This document shows positions 44,099 through 53,749 of a DNA stretch of 64,000 nucleotides, piece by piece. Source of the DNA: Massilia sp. YIM B02763 (GTDB lineage Bacteria > Pseudomonadota > Gammaproteobacteria > Burkholderiales > Burkholderiaceae_D). Location of the stretch: contig NZ_JASNRD010000017.1 in assembly GCF_030412015.1 (NCBI RefSeq), positions 1 to 64,000 on the forward strand, read 5' to 3'. The first letter of the stretch is position 1. Each line of letters opens with the position of its first letter. The notes below the pieces were generated by a model. The model did no database searches. It had not been told where the DNA came from and saw only the letters and a list, made by a program, of their open reading frames with translations. Both the position numbers and the translations under genes were made by a program.

Positions 44099-44845
44099 AT
44101 GGACCGGGCACGAACCGGATTGGAGAGCAGGTTGGAACAGTACAGCGCGCAGGATGGCACGCCCATTTTCCAGCGCATCAAGGATTACCTGGTCGGCGAG
44201 ATCGCCGCCGGCCGCTGGAAGGAAGGCGACCTGGTGCCGTCCGAGCAGGCCCTGGTACGCCAGTTCGGGGTGTCGCGCATGACGGTCAACCGCGCCGTGC
44301 GCGAGCTGACGGCGGAACAGGTGCTGACGCGGCGCCAGGGATCGGGCACCTATGTGGCGCCGCAAAAATACCAGGCCACGCTGGAGATCCGCAACATCGC
44401 CGACGAGGTGCGCGCCCGCGGCCATGTGCATGCGAGCCGGCCGCTGCTGCTTGAAAGCAGTCCGGCGAGCGAGGCGCTGGCGCAGCAGTTCGCGCTCGAT
44501 CCCGGCACGGTCCTGTTCCATTCGCTGATCGTGCATGCCGAGAACGGCGAGCCGATCCAGGTCGAGGACCGCTGGGTCAACCCGGCCTGCGCCCCGGCCT
44601 ACCTGGAGCAGGATTTTTCCCGCACCACCCCGAACGAGCACCTGATGGTCGCCGCGCCGCTGCAGGGCGCCACCTACAGCATCGAGGCGCTGCCGGCCCC
44701 GCGCGACGTCGCCGAGATGCTGGGCATCGGCGCCGGCACCTCGTGCCTGGTGCTCAAGCGCCGCACCACGTCGCAGGGGCGGGTGGCGTCGGTGGTGACG
44801 ATGTGGCATCCCGGCCACCTGTACAAGTTCACCGGCAGCGTATGA
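44099..44845 (+). CDS. hutC: Histidine utilization repressor HutC (GntR family)
   Basis: A 248-residue GntR/HutC regulator. The winged helix has PIFQRIKDYLVGEIAAGRWK, FGVSRMTVNRAVRELTAEQV and RRQGSGTYVAPQKYQATL; the UTRA effector domain follows (EDRWVNPACAPAYLEQDFSR; ASVVTMWHPGHLYKFTGSV). HutC releases DNA when urocanate binds. The start is uncertain: the ATG at 44099 has a poor site, and a TTG at 44132 has GGAG six bases upstream. Unlike the common layout, it is 4 kb from the hut operon, beyond the amidohydrolase, RAYT and ada genes. Confidence 0.92.
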   Translation: MDRARTGLESRLEQYSAQDGTPIFQRIKDYLVGEIAAGRWKEGDLVPSEQALVRQFGVSRMTVNRAVRELTAEQVLTRRQGSGTYVAPQKYQATLEIRNIADEVRARGHVHASRPLLLESSPASEALAQQFALDPGTVLFHSLIVHAENGEPIQVEDRWVNPACAPAYLEQDFSRTTPNEHLMVAAPLQGATYSIEALPAPRDVAEMLGIGAGTSCLVLKRRTTSQGRVASVVTMWHPGHLYKFTGSV

Positions 44846-45192
44846 ATGTCGTTCGGACCACGGCGCGAAATAAATTCGCCGTGGACCGTCCATACGACAT
44901 GGATTTGCCGGATAATGAGCATGGTCAATGCGCCGCCCGGCACTTTTACAAAGGCTGCAATCAGGTTTAGCTTTTGTACAAAGCTCACGAACACGTTGCG
45001 AAAAAATCGGTTATTATTCCGATTAATCCCCGCCTGACATCCTCTTGCAGCTCTTCCACTATTGAATGTCGCACACAGTGCCTCCACCATTGTGGTGCAG
45101 ACCAGTCTGACAAGTACGGGATCGGCTGATAGGTTTTCAAGATTCCGATATCCTCTCAGGCGTTAATTGACCTACCTCACATTGAGGAAAAC
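44846..45192. other. Gene-free region between hutC and trxA
   Basis: No gene was found in these 347 bp. It holds an imperfect inverted repeat, AATCGG-TTATTATT-CCGATT (about 45004-45023), and the trxA leader. The promoter of trxA must lie here, but no convincing -35/-10 pair was fixed. Confidence 0.5.
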
Positions 45193-45519
45193 ATGAGCGA
45201 AAACATCAAACACATCAGCGATGCATCTTTCGAAACCGACGTTCTGAAGTCCGACTTGCCCGTGCTGGTCGACTTCTGGGCCGAGTGGTGCGGCCCCTGC
45301 AAGATGATCGCCCCGATCCTGGAAGAAGTTGCAAAGGAATACGGCGGCAAGATCCAGATCGCCAAGATGGACGTGGACGCGAACCAGGCGGTTCCGGCCC
45401 AGTTCGGCATCCGCGGCATCCCGACCCTGATCCTGTTCAAGAACGGCCAGGCAGCGGCACAGAAAGTCGGCGCCCTGGCAAAAGGCCAGCTGACGGCTTT
45501 CATCGATAGCAACATCTGA
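45193..45519 (+). CDS. trxA: Thioredoxin
   Basis: A 108-residue thioredoxin with the redox site FWAEWCGPCKMIAPILEEV (C33, C36) and the cis-Pro region RGIPTLILFKNGQ. It is of classical length and has no signal peptide, so it is the cytoplasmic disulphide reductase. It is followed at 144 bp by rho, the same order as in many beta- and gammaproteobacteria. Confidence 0.97.
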   Translation: MSENIKHISDASFETDVLKSDLPVLVDFWAEWCGPCKMIAPILEEVAKEYGGKIQIAKMDVDANQAVPAQFGIRGIPTLILFKNGQAAAQKVGALAKGQLTAFIDSNI

Positions 45520-45586
45520 TACACTAGTCCCAAGGTGGCGGCAGCGCGCCCGCACTGCCGCCTGTTTACGGAACGGAGCGGCGATC

Positions 45587-45660
45587 GACCCGATCCCATC
45601 CTTTGATTAACCCACGCAGTTCCCTCCCCTACCTTTACTTTCCCGTCACGGGACACCCGA
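45587..45660 (+). promoter_or_regulatory. C-rich, G-poor rho leader, possible rut site for autoregulation
   Basis: The leader before rho is rich in C and T and poor in G over about 70 bases (for example TTCCCTCCCCTACCTTTACT), unlike the surrounding GC-balanced sequence. This is the base bias of Rho-utilisation sites. Autogenous attenuation of rho in its leader is known in enterobacteria; here it is inferred. Confidence 0.4.
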
Positions 45661-45663
45661 CAC

Positions 45664-46926
<1,263 letters not shown>

Positions 46927-46950
46927 TCCCAGCCGTTGGCATCGAATGGA

Positions 46951-46982
46951 AAGGGCGAGTCGACCTCGCCCTTTTCTTTTTT
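46951..46982 (+). terminator. Rho-independent terminator after rho
   Basis: A 9-bp stem, AAGGGCGAG (46951-46959) with CTCGCCCTT (46965-46973), a five-base loop and TTCTTTTTT follow the rho stop by 25 bp. Confidence 0.9.
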
Positions 46983-47062
46983 ATGCGCTACGATTCGTTC
47001 AGATCAAGCCTTGGGGAAGACCGGCCCGGACAATCGGGTGCCAGACAACCAAGGAGACGACG

Positions 47063-47335
47063 ATGACCAGCGACGACGTGCACGACACGCCAGCCCAACG
47101 CAACGGCAGCCTGCAGCTCGACCGGCGCCTGACGGTCCTCGAAACCCGCTTCGACACCCTGCTCACCATGTTGCCCGACAAAGCCGACCTGGCGGAACTG
47201 AAGGCAGAGCTCAAGACCGATATCCACGGCGAATCCGCGCGCCTGAGCAAGTGGATGGCAGCCACGGCCATCACGATGGTCATCGGCTTCGGCGGCATGA
47301 TCCTGACCATGCTGGCCCGCCTGCACCCCGCCTGA
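47063..47335 (+). CDS. Small protein with coiled coil and C-terminal TM helix
   Basis: A 90-residue protein: a polar N-terminus, a coiled-coil-like segment (LDRRLTVLETRFDTLLTMLP; LAELKAELKTDIHGE), and one TM helix at the end (ATAITMVIGFGGMILTMLAR). The layout resembles small membrane-anchored coiled-coil proteins of the DUF1640/XhlA sort. The ATG at 47063 follows AAGGAGACGACG. No partner gene is evident; it stands between rho and rpmE2. Confidence 0.75.
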   Translation: MTSDDVHDTPAQRNGSLQLDRRLTVLETRFDTLLTMLPDKADLAELKAELKTDIHGESARLSKWMAATAITMVIGFGGMILTMLARLHPA

Positions 47336-47542
47336 ATCGCCTGGAACGGCCGGCAAAGCCGTCAAGGCCAGGGATGCGCCCTACCAGAAGGGCCGTGCCG
47401 GCTGCTGTAGTTGCCACCCGGCCCTGGCTGGCTTATAATCTCCGGTTCCGTATCCACCCCTGGCAAGTGATCGGCAATCGGGTCAAGAAGCAGGTCGACC
47501 GACGAAGTGCCGTTTGGCTACCAAACCAACTCAAGGCAAATC

Positions 47543-47812
47543 ATGAAAGCTGATACCCATCCGGATTACCGCGAAGTCGTCTTCCACGACCTGTCGTGCG
47601 ACTTCAAGTTCATCACCCGCTCGACCATCGCTACGCGCGAGACCATCAACTACGAAGGTAAAGAATACCCGCTGGTCAAGATCGAAGTCTCGGCTGAATC
47701 GCACCCGTTCTTCACCGGCAAGCACAAGATCGTCGACACCGCCGGTCGCGTCGAGAAGTTCCGCCAGAAATTCGGCTCGGTTGGTTCGAAGACCTCCGTC
47801 GCCAACGGCTAA
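47543..47812 (+). CDS. rpmE2: 50S ribosomal protein L31 type B
   Basis: An 89-residue L31. MKADTHPDYREVVFHDLSCD, EGKEYPLVKIEVSAESHPFF and HPFFTGKHKIVDTAGRVEKF are diagnostic. It is the type B form, without the CxxC zinc motif of type A, which replaces L31A when zinc is scarce. No zinc-repressor (Zur) box was seen in its short leader. A strong terminator follows. Confidence 0.96.
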   Translation: MKADTHPDYREVVFHDLSCDFKFITRSTIATRETINYEGKEYPLVKIEVSAESHPFFTGKHKIVDTAGRVEKFRQKFGSVGSKTSVANG

Positions 47813-47831
47813 TTCGCGCTCCGCGATCGCC

Positions 47832-47861
47832 AAGGAAGCCCACCGGGCTTCCTTTTTTTTT
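47832..47861 (+). terminator. Rho-independent terminator after rpmE2
   Basis: AAGGAAGCCC (47832-47841) and GGGCTTCCTT (47845-47854) form a 10-bp stem with a three-base loop, followed by a long T-run. Confidence 0.92.
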
Positions 47862-47924
47862 GCCGCTATACTACGCGACTCATTCCTGAGTACTCAGCAA
47901 CACTAACTACTGGATCAGTTATCG

Positions 47925-49679
47925 ATGAAACCAGTCCGCCTTCCTGCCGCCGCCACCCTCGCCTTGCCCCGCTGGGCCTTGTACGCATTGGGCCTGCTCT
48001 ATATTTTGCCGGGCCTGATCGGGCGCGACCCCTGGAAGGACGACGCCGCCAGTTTCGGGATCATGTGGACCATGGCCCACGGCGGCTTCCAGGACTGGCT
48101 GCTGCCGAACGTGGCGGGACTGCCGATTACGGACGAAGGCCCGCTGGCGTTCTGGCTGGGCGCGCTGTGCATCAAGCTGTTCGGCTGGCTGGTCGGCGAC
48201 GTGATGGGGGCGCGCATGTCGACCATCGGCATCTTCGTGCTCGGCACCGTGTCGCTGTGGCATACCGCCTTCCACCTGGGCCGGCGCGCCGAAGCGCAGC
48301 CGCTGCGCCTGGCGTTCGGCGGCCAGCCCGAACCGGCCGACTACGGCCGCACGCTGGCCGATACGGCCGTCCTGATCTACCTGGGCAGCCTGGGCCTGCT
48401 GCTGCACAGCCACGAGACGCTGGCCGTGACCCTGCAGGGCGCGCTGCTGTCGTGGTTCCTGTTCCGCTCGGTGCGCCTGATCGAGGAAATGAACACCCGT
48501 AACGCGCTGCTGGTCGGCCTGGCGCTCGGCGCGCTGGCAATCACGCGCGGCTTCGCGCCGCCGCTGGTGCTGATCGCGGCGCTGTACCTGTGCACGCGCA
48601 TGTTGAAAATGGCCTCGGCGCCGACGCTGCGCCACCTCGGCCAGACCGCTTGCGTGGGCGTGCTGGTGCCGATGATCTGGGTGGTGCCCGCGGCCATCGT
48701 CCGGCCCTACGGCATGGACCCGGTGGCCGATTGGCTGGCCTGGAACGCGAGCCAGCTGAGCATCCCGGGCTGGCTGTCGCTGAAGGCCTTCTTCCGCGTC
48801 GGCATCTGGTATTTCTGGCCGGCCTGGCCGTTCGCCGCCTGGGCCGCCTGGGCCTGGCGCCGCCAGCGCGGCCTGCTGCACATCATCCTGCCGACCTGCT
48901 TCGTCGGCGTGCTGGCCCTCTTGATCCTGTGCGACCCGGTGCCGGAAAGCGGCGACCTGCTCAAGCTGTTGCCGCCGATGGCGCTGATGGCCGCGTTCGG
49001 CCTGCCGACGATGAAACGCGGCGCGATCAATGCGATCGACTGGTTCTCGGTGATGGTGCTGACCCTGCTGGGCGGCCTGATCTGGCTGTTCTGGATCGCC
49101 AAGCTGACCGGCTGGCCGGCCCAACTCGCCAAGAATGCCCTCAAGCTGGTGCCGGGCTTCAAGCCGGAAGTCGGCATCGTGGCCGTCACCGTCGCCGCCA
49201 TCGCCACCGCCGGCTGGATCTTCCTCGTGCACTGGCGCCTGTCGCGCCAGCCCTCGGTACTGTGGCGCGCCGTCGTGCTGTCCTCGGGCGGCCTGATTTT
49301 GCTATGGGTACTGCTGATGACGCTGTTCCTGCCGGACCTGAACTATGCGCGCAGCTATGCCAGCGTGGCCCAGCAGATCGCGGCGCGCCTGCCGGCCGAT
49401 GCCGACTGCATCGACACCAATGTCGGCTCGGCCCAGCGCGCCTCCTTCGCCTACTTCGGCCACCTGCCCTTCGCGCCGGTCGCCACGGCCAGCTGCAGCT
49501 ACATGCTGCTGCAGGACAGCATCAAGAACCCGACGCAGCACGCGCCGATCCAGAACGGCGCGCCGGTGCGTGGCGGGGCGGTCGTGCCGTTCCGGGCGCG
49601 CGACTGGACGCTGCTGTGGGAAGGCCGCCGACCGTCCGACCGCGACGAACGCTTCCGCCTGTACCGCCGCGTACGCTGA
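47925..49679 (+). CDS. Polytopic membrane glycosyltransferase-like protein (GT39/ArnT type)
   Basis: A 584-residue integral membrane protein with about ten to twelve TM helices. LYALGLLYILPGLIGRDPWK followed by DDAASFG gives the first TM and the acidic pair in the first periplasmic loop, as in ArnT/PMT enzymes. LPNVAGLPITDEGPLAFWLG fits the second conserved loop. Members transfer lipid-linked sugars to lipid A, proteins or other acceptors. The C-terminal periplasmic domain begins near DADCIDTNVGSAQRASFAYF. A GT39 assignment is likely but the substrate is unknown. A terminator follows. Confidence 0.82.
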   Translation: MKPVRLPAAATLALPRWALYALGLLYILPGLIGRDPWKDDAASFGIMWTMAHGGFQDWLLPNVAGLPITDEGPLAFWLGALCIKLFGWLVGDVMGARMSTIGIFVLGTVSLWHTAFHLGRRAEAQPLRLAFGGQPEPADYGRTLADTAVLIYLGSLGLLLHSHETLAVTLQGALLSWFLFRSVRLIEEMNTRNALLVGLALGALAITRGFAPPLVLIAALYLCTRMLKMASAPTLRHLGQTACVGVLVPMIWVVPAAIVRPYGMDPVADWLAWNASQLSIPGWLSLKAFFRVGIWYFWPAWPFAAWAAWAWRRQRGLLHIILPTCFVGVLALLILCDPVPESGDLLKLLPPMALMAAFGLPTMKRGAINAIDWFSVMVLTLLGGLIWLFWIAKLTGWPAQLAKNALKLVPGFKPEVGIVAVTVAAIATAGWIFLVHWRLSRQPSVLWRAVVLSSGGLILLWVLLMTLFLPDLNYARSYASVAQQIAARLPADADCIDTNVGSAQRASFAYFGHLPFAPVATASCSYMLLQDSIKNPTQHAPIQNGAPVRGGAVVPFRARDWTLLWEGRRPSDRDERFRLYRRVR

Positions 49680-49692
49680 ACGCAAGAACAGG

Positions 49693-49716
49693 AAGCCGCC
49701 TGCTGGCGGCTTTTTT
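49693..49716 (+). terminator. Rho-independent terminator after the GT39-like gene
   Basis: AAGCCGCC (49693-49700) pairs with GGCGGCTT (49705-49712) around TGCT, followed by a T-run, 13 bp past the stop. Confidence 0.85.
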
Positions 49717-49735
49717 CATGCCTGCGCGCGGCGTG

Positions 49736-50338
49736 TCAGGCCTTGGCCTGCGACTTGCGCATGGCGGGCGCGCGGCGTGCCATCGTGGCGCCGACGATGC
49801 CCAGGCCGGCCAGCAGCATGCCCCAGGTCGCCGGTTCCGGCACCGGGGAGATATTGAAGTCGCCCGCGAACGTGCCGCCGCCGGCGCCCACCACCTGGCC
49901 GTCGATGCGCAGCGCATAGGAACCGCTCTGCAGGCCGAACGCTTCCAGCGACCAGGAATCGGTCGGGTTGTCGCCGAAGCCCGTGTTGTTGATGCCGGAA
50001 ATGGCGCTGCCGATGATCGCGTTGGTGGCCGGATCGTAGCGGTACAGGTTCAGGCCCGTGATCAGGAGGTCCTTGGTCAGCGGCGTGTTCAGGTAGGACG
50101 AGGTGACGGAACCGGCCGCGTCGAACGGCGTGGCGACGTTGAAGGTGAAGATGTCGGTAAAGGTGCTGCCCGCTTGCGCGGCGGTGAAGGTGTCGCCGAA
50201 AAAGGCATTGAAGCCGCCGGCGCCATCGCTGACGGTTGCCAGCGGGCCGGTCGGTTGGATTTGCTGCGCGGACGCGGCTTGCGTCACGAAGGCTGCGCCT
50301 GCCAGCATGGCGCTCAGGACGAGAGTTTTCAGTTTCAT
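49736..50338 (-). CDS. PEP-CTERM sorting domain protein
   Basis: A 200-residue exported protein. It has a signal peptide (MKLKTLVLSAMLAGAAFVTQ then AASA), a FxDxF-type repeat (STFTDIFTFNVATPF), a mature domain of unknown fold, and the C-terminal sorting signal SPVPEPATWGMLLAGLGIVG plus a basic tail. An exosortase (EpsH/XrtB type) would recognise it; none lies in this window. Such proteins accompany exopolysaccharide and biofilm genes. The start at 50338 is the signal-peptide ATG. A possible sigma54 promoter lies upstream. Confidence 0.93.
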   Translation of the reverse strand: MKLKTLVLSAMLAGAAFVTQAASAQQIQPTGPLATVSDGAGGFNAFFGDTFTAAQAGSTFTDIFTFNVATPFDAAGSVTSSYLNTPLTKDLLITGLNLYRYDPATNAIIGSAISGINNTGFGDNPTDSWSLEAFGLQSGSYALRIDGQVVGAGGGTFAGDFNISPVPEPATWGMLLAGLGIVGATMARRAPAMRKSQAKA

Positions 50339-50490
50339 GATAGTTCCGTAGATAAGGGATCGGGACTCGCTGTCGGGAACCGGTGTCTGAACTCTTTTAC
50401 CGATTCTTAATGAAAGCTTAAGTTCCGCACATCTAGTCAACTGTTAGATTGCGCACAAATCTCATCCAATTCCTCAGCAACAAGAATTTT

Positions 50491-50509
50491 CTTGCTAAAA
50501 CTTTTCCAA
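50491..50509 (-). promoter_or_regulatory. Possible sigma54 (-24/-12) promoter of the PEP-CTERM gene
   Basis: On the minus strand TTGGAAAAGTTTTAGCA has GG and GC exactly 10 bases apart, the invariant sigma54 spacing. A perfect palindrome, CAAGAATTTTCTTG (50481-50494), overlaps its downstream side. PEP-CTERM genes are often under RpoN with the PrsK/PrsR system. The match to the rest of the consensus is moderate and the distance to the ATG is about 150 bp. Confidence 0.35.
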
Positions 50510-50625
50510 TTAAAAACAGTTCATTTTGGAAAAATGCCGCTTGAGGAAAATCAAATGCTGCCGGGCCCGCCTCTTCACAATGGCATATGCGGTCCGTGCC
50601 AGGGCCGTCCAGCCGAGGAGCCAGC

Positions 50626-51090
50626 ATGAAAAGCGTCACGTTTTCCGACATCGAACCGGTCCGTCAACGTCCCGCGCGCCCTTCCGTCCGCGCCCAGCGC
50701 CTGGCGCCGCTGGCCCTGGTGCTGGCGCTGGGCCTGTCGGGGCTGGCCATCGTGTTCCACCTCGTCGAACCGGCCACGCCGCTCGGCTATATCGTGCTGC
50801 CGGTGCTGGCCGGCGGCGTGCTGCCGCTGCTGGAAGAACTGCCGGGGCGGCTGGAAGTGAGCACGCGCTTTCATGCCTGCCACCTGGTCGTCACGCTGGA
50901 CGAGACGATGGAGAAGCTGGGCTACGTGCCGGCCGAGCGCAGCCCGGGCTCCGTGCGCTACCGCAGCCGCGCGCGCCGCTGGGCCCGCTTGCCGCAACGG
51001 GAAGTCGCCGTGACCGTCCTCGACCATGCGCTGGAAGTCACCGGCCCCGTGCCGGTCCTGCGGGCACTGCGCAAGCGCCTGGCCTGCTGA
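50626..51090 (+). CDS. Membrane protein of unknown function
   Basis: A 154-residue protein. Two hydrophobic helices (about residues 25-45, APLALVLALGLSGLAIVF, and 52-70, GYIVLPVLAGGVLPLLEE) are followed by a cytoplasmic-looking alpha/beta domain (STRFHACHLVVTLDETMEKL; VAVTVLDHALEVTGPVPVLR). No family recognised. A strong GAGGAG site precedes the ATG at 50626. It is convergent with the APC permease gene. Confidence 0.75.
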   Translation: MKSVTFSDIEPVRQRPARPSVRAQRLAPLALVLALGLSGLAIVFHLVEPATPLGYIVLPVLAGGVLPLLEELPGRLEVSTRFHACHLVVTLDETMEKLGYVPAERSPGSVRYRSRARRWARLPQREVAVTVLDHALEVTGPVPVLRALRKRLAC

Positions 51091-51099
51091 GCGCGGCCC

Positions 51100-53070
51100 T
51101 CAGACTTTCATCGGCAGGATCACCATCTGCAGTCCTTCCAGGTGCAGCCGCCGCTGTATCGCCAGCGCCGCCTGGTTGTGCAGCAGGCTCGTGAACCAGT
51201 TGTCGGACACGAAGATGAGCTTGCTGGTGAAGAAGATCGCATTCGCGTACTCGCTGCTGATCTGCTCGCACATCCGCGTCACCTCTTCCACCGCATCCGT
51301 CCCGAAGCCGATATACGAGGCCGACGCCATGCCGTGGCTCTGGCAGAAATCCACGAAGTACTCCAGCGTCTCGGCCGCGTCCGCGCGCATGCGCTCCATC
51401 GTGCCCTCGCCGCCGTAGGCATGGGCATCCACGGTGCGCGCATTCACGAACAGGAAATTCTTGAAGTGACCAGGGAACATGCGCAGCACCCACAGCAACG
51501 CATGCAGGCCCCCACCGCGCGAATTACCGACGATAAAGACGGCGGTCTGGGCATTCGGATCCGGCTCGGCCGCCTCCTTCACCGGTCCGAAAGGTTGGTG
51601 AGCGAACACTGCGTCGACGGCGGCGATGGCGCGCCGGGTCTCGCGGTAATGGTTGCGGATATAGATGCACAAAGCCGCGATGGCCGCGATGATGGCGGCG
51701 GCCGCCCAGCCGCCGTGCGTGAAGCGCTCGACCAGCAGCACGGCCAGGATCGCCGCGCAGATCACGAAGCCGGCCAGCGACAGCAGGAAGCGCCGCACCC
51801 AGCGCACGTTGTCCGACTCTTTCCTGTGGCGCCACCAGTACAGGCACAGGCCGAACAGCGAGATGGCGAAGGTGAGGAAGACCGAGATCGAATACAGCAC
51901 GACCAGCAGCGTCACCTGCCCGCCGGTCCAGAACAGGATCGCCAGCGCGGCGACGCCCATCACGAGGATGCCGTTCTGCGTGACCAGGCGCGTCGACAGG
52001 TAGCGGAACTGGTGCGGCACCCAGGAATCGGCCGCCATGTTCGACAGCACCGACGGCCCGCCCAGGAACCCCGTGTTCGCTGCCACGAACAGCAGCCCGG
52101 CCTCGAACGCCAGCACCGTGGCCAGCAGCACGTGGTTCACTACGTCGCCGCCGAGTCCCATGCTGGCGATGATGCGGCGGAAGGTCGAGGCATTCAGCGT
52201 TTCGCCGTCGACCGGCTGCACCTCCCACAGCAGGTACAGCAGGATGATGCCGCCGGCCGTGATCGCCAGCGACAGCGCCATGTAGAACATCGTCATCTTG
52301 CCCGTGCGGACGCGCGGCTCGGCCAGCAGGTTGACGTTGTTCGACACCGCCTCGAGGCCCGTATAGGTGCCCCCGCCCTGCGAATACGCCAGCATCAGCA
52401 TGCCCGCCACGCCGGCCCAGCCGATGCTGCCGGCCAGCTCGCGCGTCTCGCCGACGGTCTGCGGCACCAGCTGCGGCAGGTGCGACGCATGCGCGACGAT
52501 GCCGTACACGATCAGCACCAGGTGGGTGGCGACGAAGCCGAGGAAGATCGGCAGCAGGATCTGGATCGCCTCCTTCAGCCCGCGCAGGTTCATCACGATC
52601 AACAGGCCGATGAAGAACGCCTCGGCCCACAATTTATAGGGCTGGAAGCCGAGCGGCAGGAAGGACGCGAGGGCGTCCACGCCGGACGCGATCGAGATCG
52701 CGATGGTCAGCACGTAGTCGAGGATCAGCGCGCAGCCGGACACCAGCCCGAGATAGGGCCCGACTAGCCGGCTCGCCACGCGGTAGCCCCCGCCCCCGGT
52801 CGGGAACAGTTCGATCACCTGGTTGTAGGCGAGCGCGATGACGAACACCGTCACCGCGGTGGCGATGGCCATGTACAGGCCGAGGTGGGTATGCGTGCCC
52901 AGCGCGCGGAAGGTCTCTTCCGGACCGTAGGCAGACGAGGACAAGCCGTCCGCACCGAGCCCGACCCAGGCGAGGAAGGCCACCAGCGCCATCGAATGGC
53001 GCGTGTCGCTCTGCATGGGATCAAGGGGCTTGCCGAGGATGATTTCGCGAATTTTCTTATTCTTCATCAT
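51100..53070 (-). CDS. APC-superfamily permease, KimA-like (possible potassium uptake)
   Basis: A 656-residue protein with about twelve TM helices and a long C-terminal cytoplasmic domain (from about residue 460). The core resembles KimA/YdaO of Bacillus: GLGADGLSSSAYGPEETFRA, VIELFPTGGGGYRVASRLVG and LDYVLTIAISIASGVDALAS correspond to its ion-binding helices. KimA imports K+ with H+. The C-terminal domain (TAVFIVGNSRGGGLHALLWV) has a USP-like alpha/beta appearance, read as sensing. Two adjacent ATGs begin the gene. The call to K+ is by similarity only. Confidence 0.82.
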   Translation of the reverse strand: MMKNKKIREIILGKPLDPMQSDTRHSMALVAFLAWVGLGADGLSSSAYGPEETFRALGTHTHLGLYMAIATAVTVFVIALAYNQVIELFPTGGGGYRVASRLVGPYLGLVSGCALILDYVLTIAISIASGVDALASFLPLGFQPYKLWAEAFFIGLLIVMNLRGLKEAIQILLPIFLGFVATHLVLIVYGIVAHASHLPQLVPQTVGETRELAGSIGWAGVAGMLMLAYSQGGGTYTGLEAVSNNVNLLAEPRVRTGKMTMFYMALSLAITAGGIILLYLLWEVQPVDGETLNASTFRRIIASMGLGGDVVNHVLLATVLAFEAGLLFVAANTGFLGGPSVLSNMAADSWVPHQFRYLSTRLVTQNGILVMGVAALAILFWTGGQVTLLVVLYSISVFLTFAISLFGLCLYWWRHRKESDNVRWVRRFLLSLAGFVICAAILAVLLVERFTHGGWAAAAIIAAIAALCIYIRNHYRETRRAIAAVDAVFAHQPFGPVKEAAEPDPNAQTAVFIVGNSRGGGLHALLWVLRMFPGHFKNFLFVNARTVDAHAYGGEGTMERMRADAAETLEYFVDFCQSHGMASASYIGFGTDAVEEVTRMCEQISSEYANAIFFTSKLIFVSDNWFTSLLHNQAALAIQRRLHLEGLQMVILPMKV

Positions 53071-53154
53071 GCCTGCCGCTGCGGAGGCGGCCTTGTCGGA
53101 GTAGCCCGATCATACGCCCGCCTTCCGCACGGCGCAGAACATCCGTGCGTACAC

Positions 53155-53184
53155 TGGTCAGTTTGGCATGACGTATGCTAAGAT
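53155..53184 (+). promoter_or_regulatory. Possible promoter of tRNA-Leu
   Basis: An extended -10, TGC-TAAGAT (TAAGAT at 53179-53184), lies 16 bp before the tRNA; TGGTCA at 53155-53160 is a weak -35 at 18 bp spacing. Confidence 0.4.
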
Positions 53185-53200
53185 GCGCGCCTGCGCTTGC

Positions 53201-53285
53201 GCCTCTGTGGCGGAATTGGTAGACGCACTTGACTCAAAATCAAGCGCCGAAAGGCGTGCCGGTTCGATTCCGGCCGGAGGCACCA
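53201..53285 (+). tRNA. tRNA-Leu (anticodon CAA)
   Basis: An 85-nt cloverleaf including encoded CCA. The acceptor GCCTCTG pairs with CGGAGGC (one G-U). The anticodon arm is CTTGA-CTCAAAA-TCAAG with anticodon CAA, which reads UUG. The long variable arm GCGCCGAAAGGCGT is typical of class II tRNA-Leu, and the T-arm loop is GGTTCGATTCC. No integrase or duplicated tRNA end lies beside it. Confidence 0.97.
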
Positions 53286-53334
53286 TTCGCAAGCCGCTCA
53301 TCCCCACCCTGCCGTATTCCCATCCTCGCCGCCG

Positions 53335-53697
53335 TCACGCCCCCTGCACGAACGCGACGCACACCCCCGACGGATCGACGATCGAAAACTCCCGCGTGCC
53401 CCAGGGCCGCTCGCCCAGCTCGCCGTTCGGATGCACGCATCGCGCCTGCCGGCAACGTTCGTATAAGGCGTCGATGCCGTCGACCGTGATGCGCAGGCTG
53501 GTCCAGTCGGCCAGGTGCTTGTCCTGGCTGGCGAACAGGTGCAGGCGGGCGGCATCGCGCGCGACGATCGCGAATTGCGCCGGGTCGGCGTCGCGGTAGT
53601 CCAGCTCGAAGCCGATGCTGTCGCGGTAGAAGGCGATCGCCTTCTCCACGTCGCGTGCGGGGATCAAGGGCGATACGCCGAGGAATCGGGTCGTCAT
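53335..53697 (-). CDS. VOC/glyoxalase-fold protein (bleomycin-resistance-like)
   Basis: A 120-residue protein of the vicinal oxygen chelate superfamily: MTTRFLGVSPLIPARDVEKA, AIAFYRDSIGFELDYRD, RPWGTREFSIVDPSGVCVAF. The REFSIVDPxG block with few metal-ligand His/Glu is like the bleomycin-binding type. It may bind or sequester a small molecule; no activity can be assigned. The ATG at 53697 is the family start. Confidence 0.9.
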   Translation of the reverse strand: MTTRFLGVSPLIPARDVEKAIAFYRDSIGFELDYRDADPAQFAIVARDAARLHLFASQDKHLADWTSLRITVDGIDALYERCRQARCVHPNGELGERPWGTREFSIVDPSGVCVAFVQGA

Positions 53698-53749
53698 GGC
53701 AGCCTTTGCGAAGGAAGGAGCTCGACGATATGCCGGTTTTGCAAAAGAA

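Noticed and set aside
47463..47542. Zur box upstream of rpmE2
   Set aside because: Looked for because type B L31 is often zinc-regulated; no convincing AT-rich dyad was visible.
53201..53334. Integrated element at tRNA-Leu
   Set aside because: No integrase, no repeated tRNA 3' end and no shift in gene type was seen downstream.
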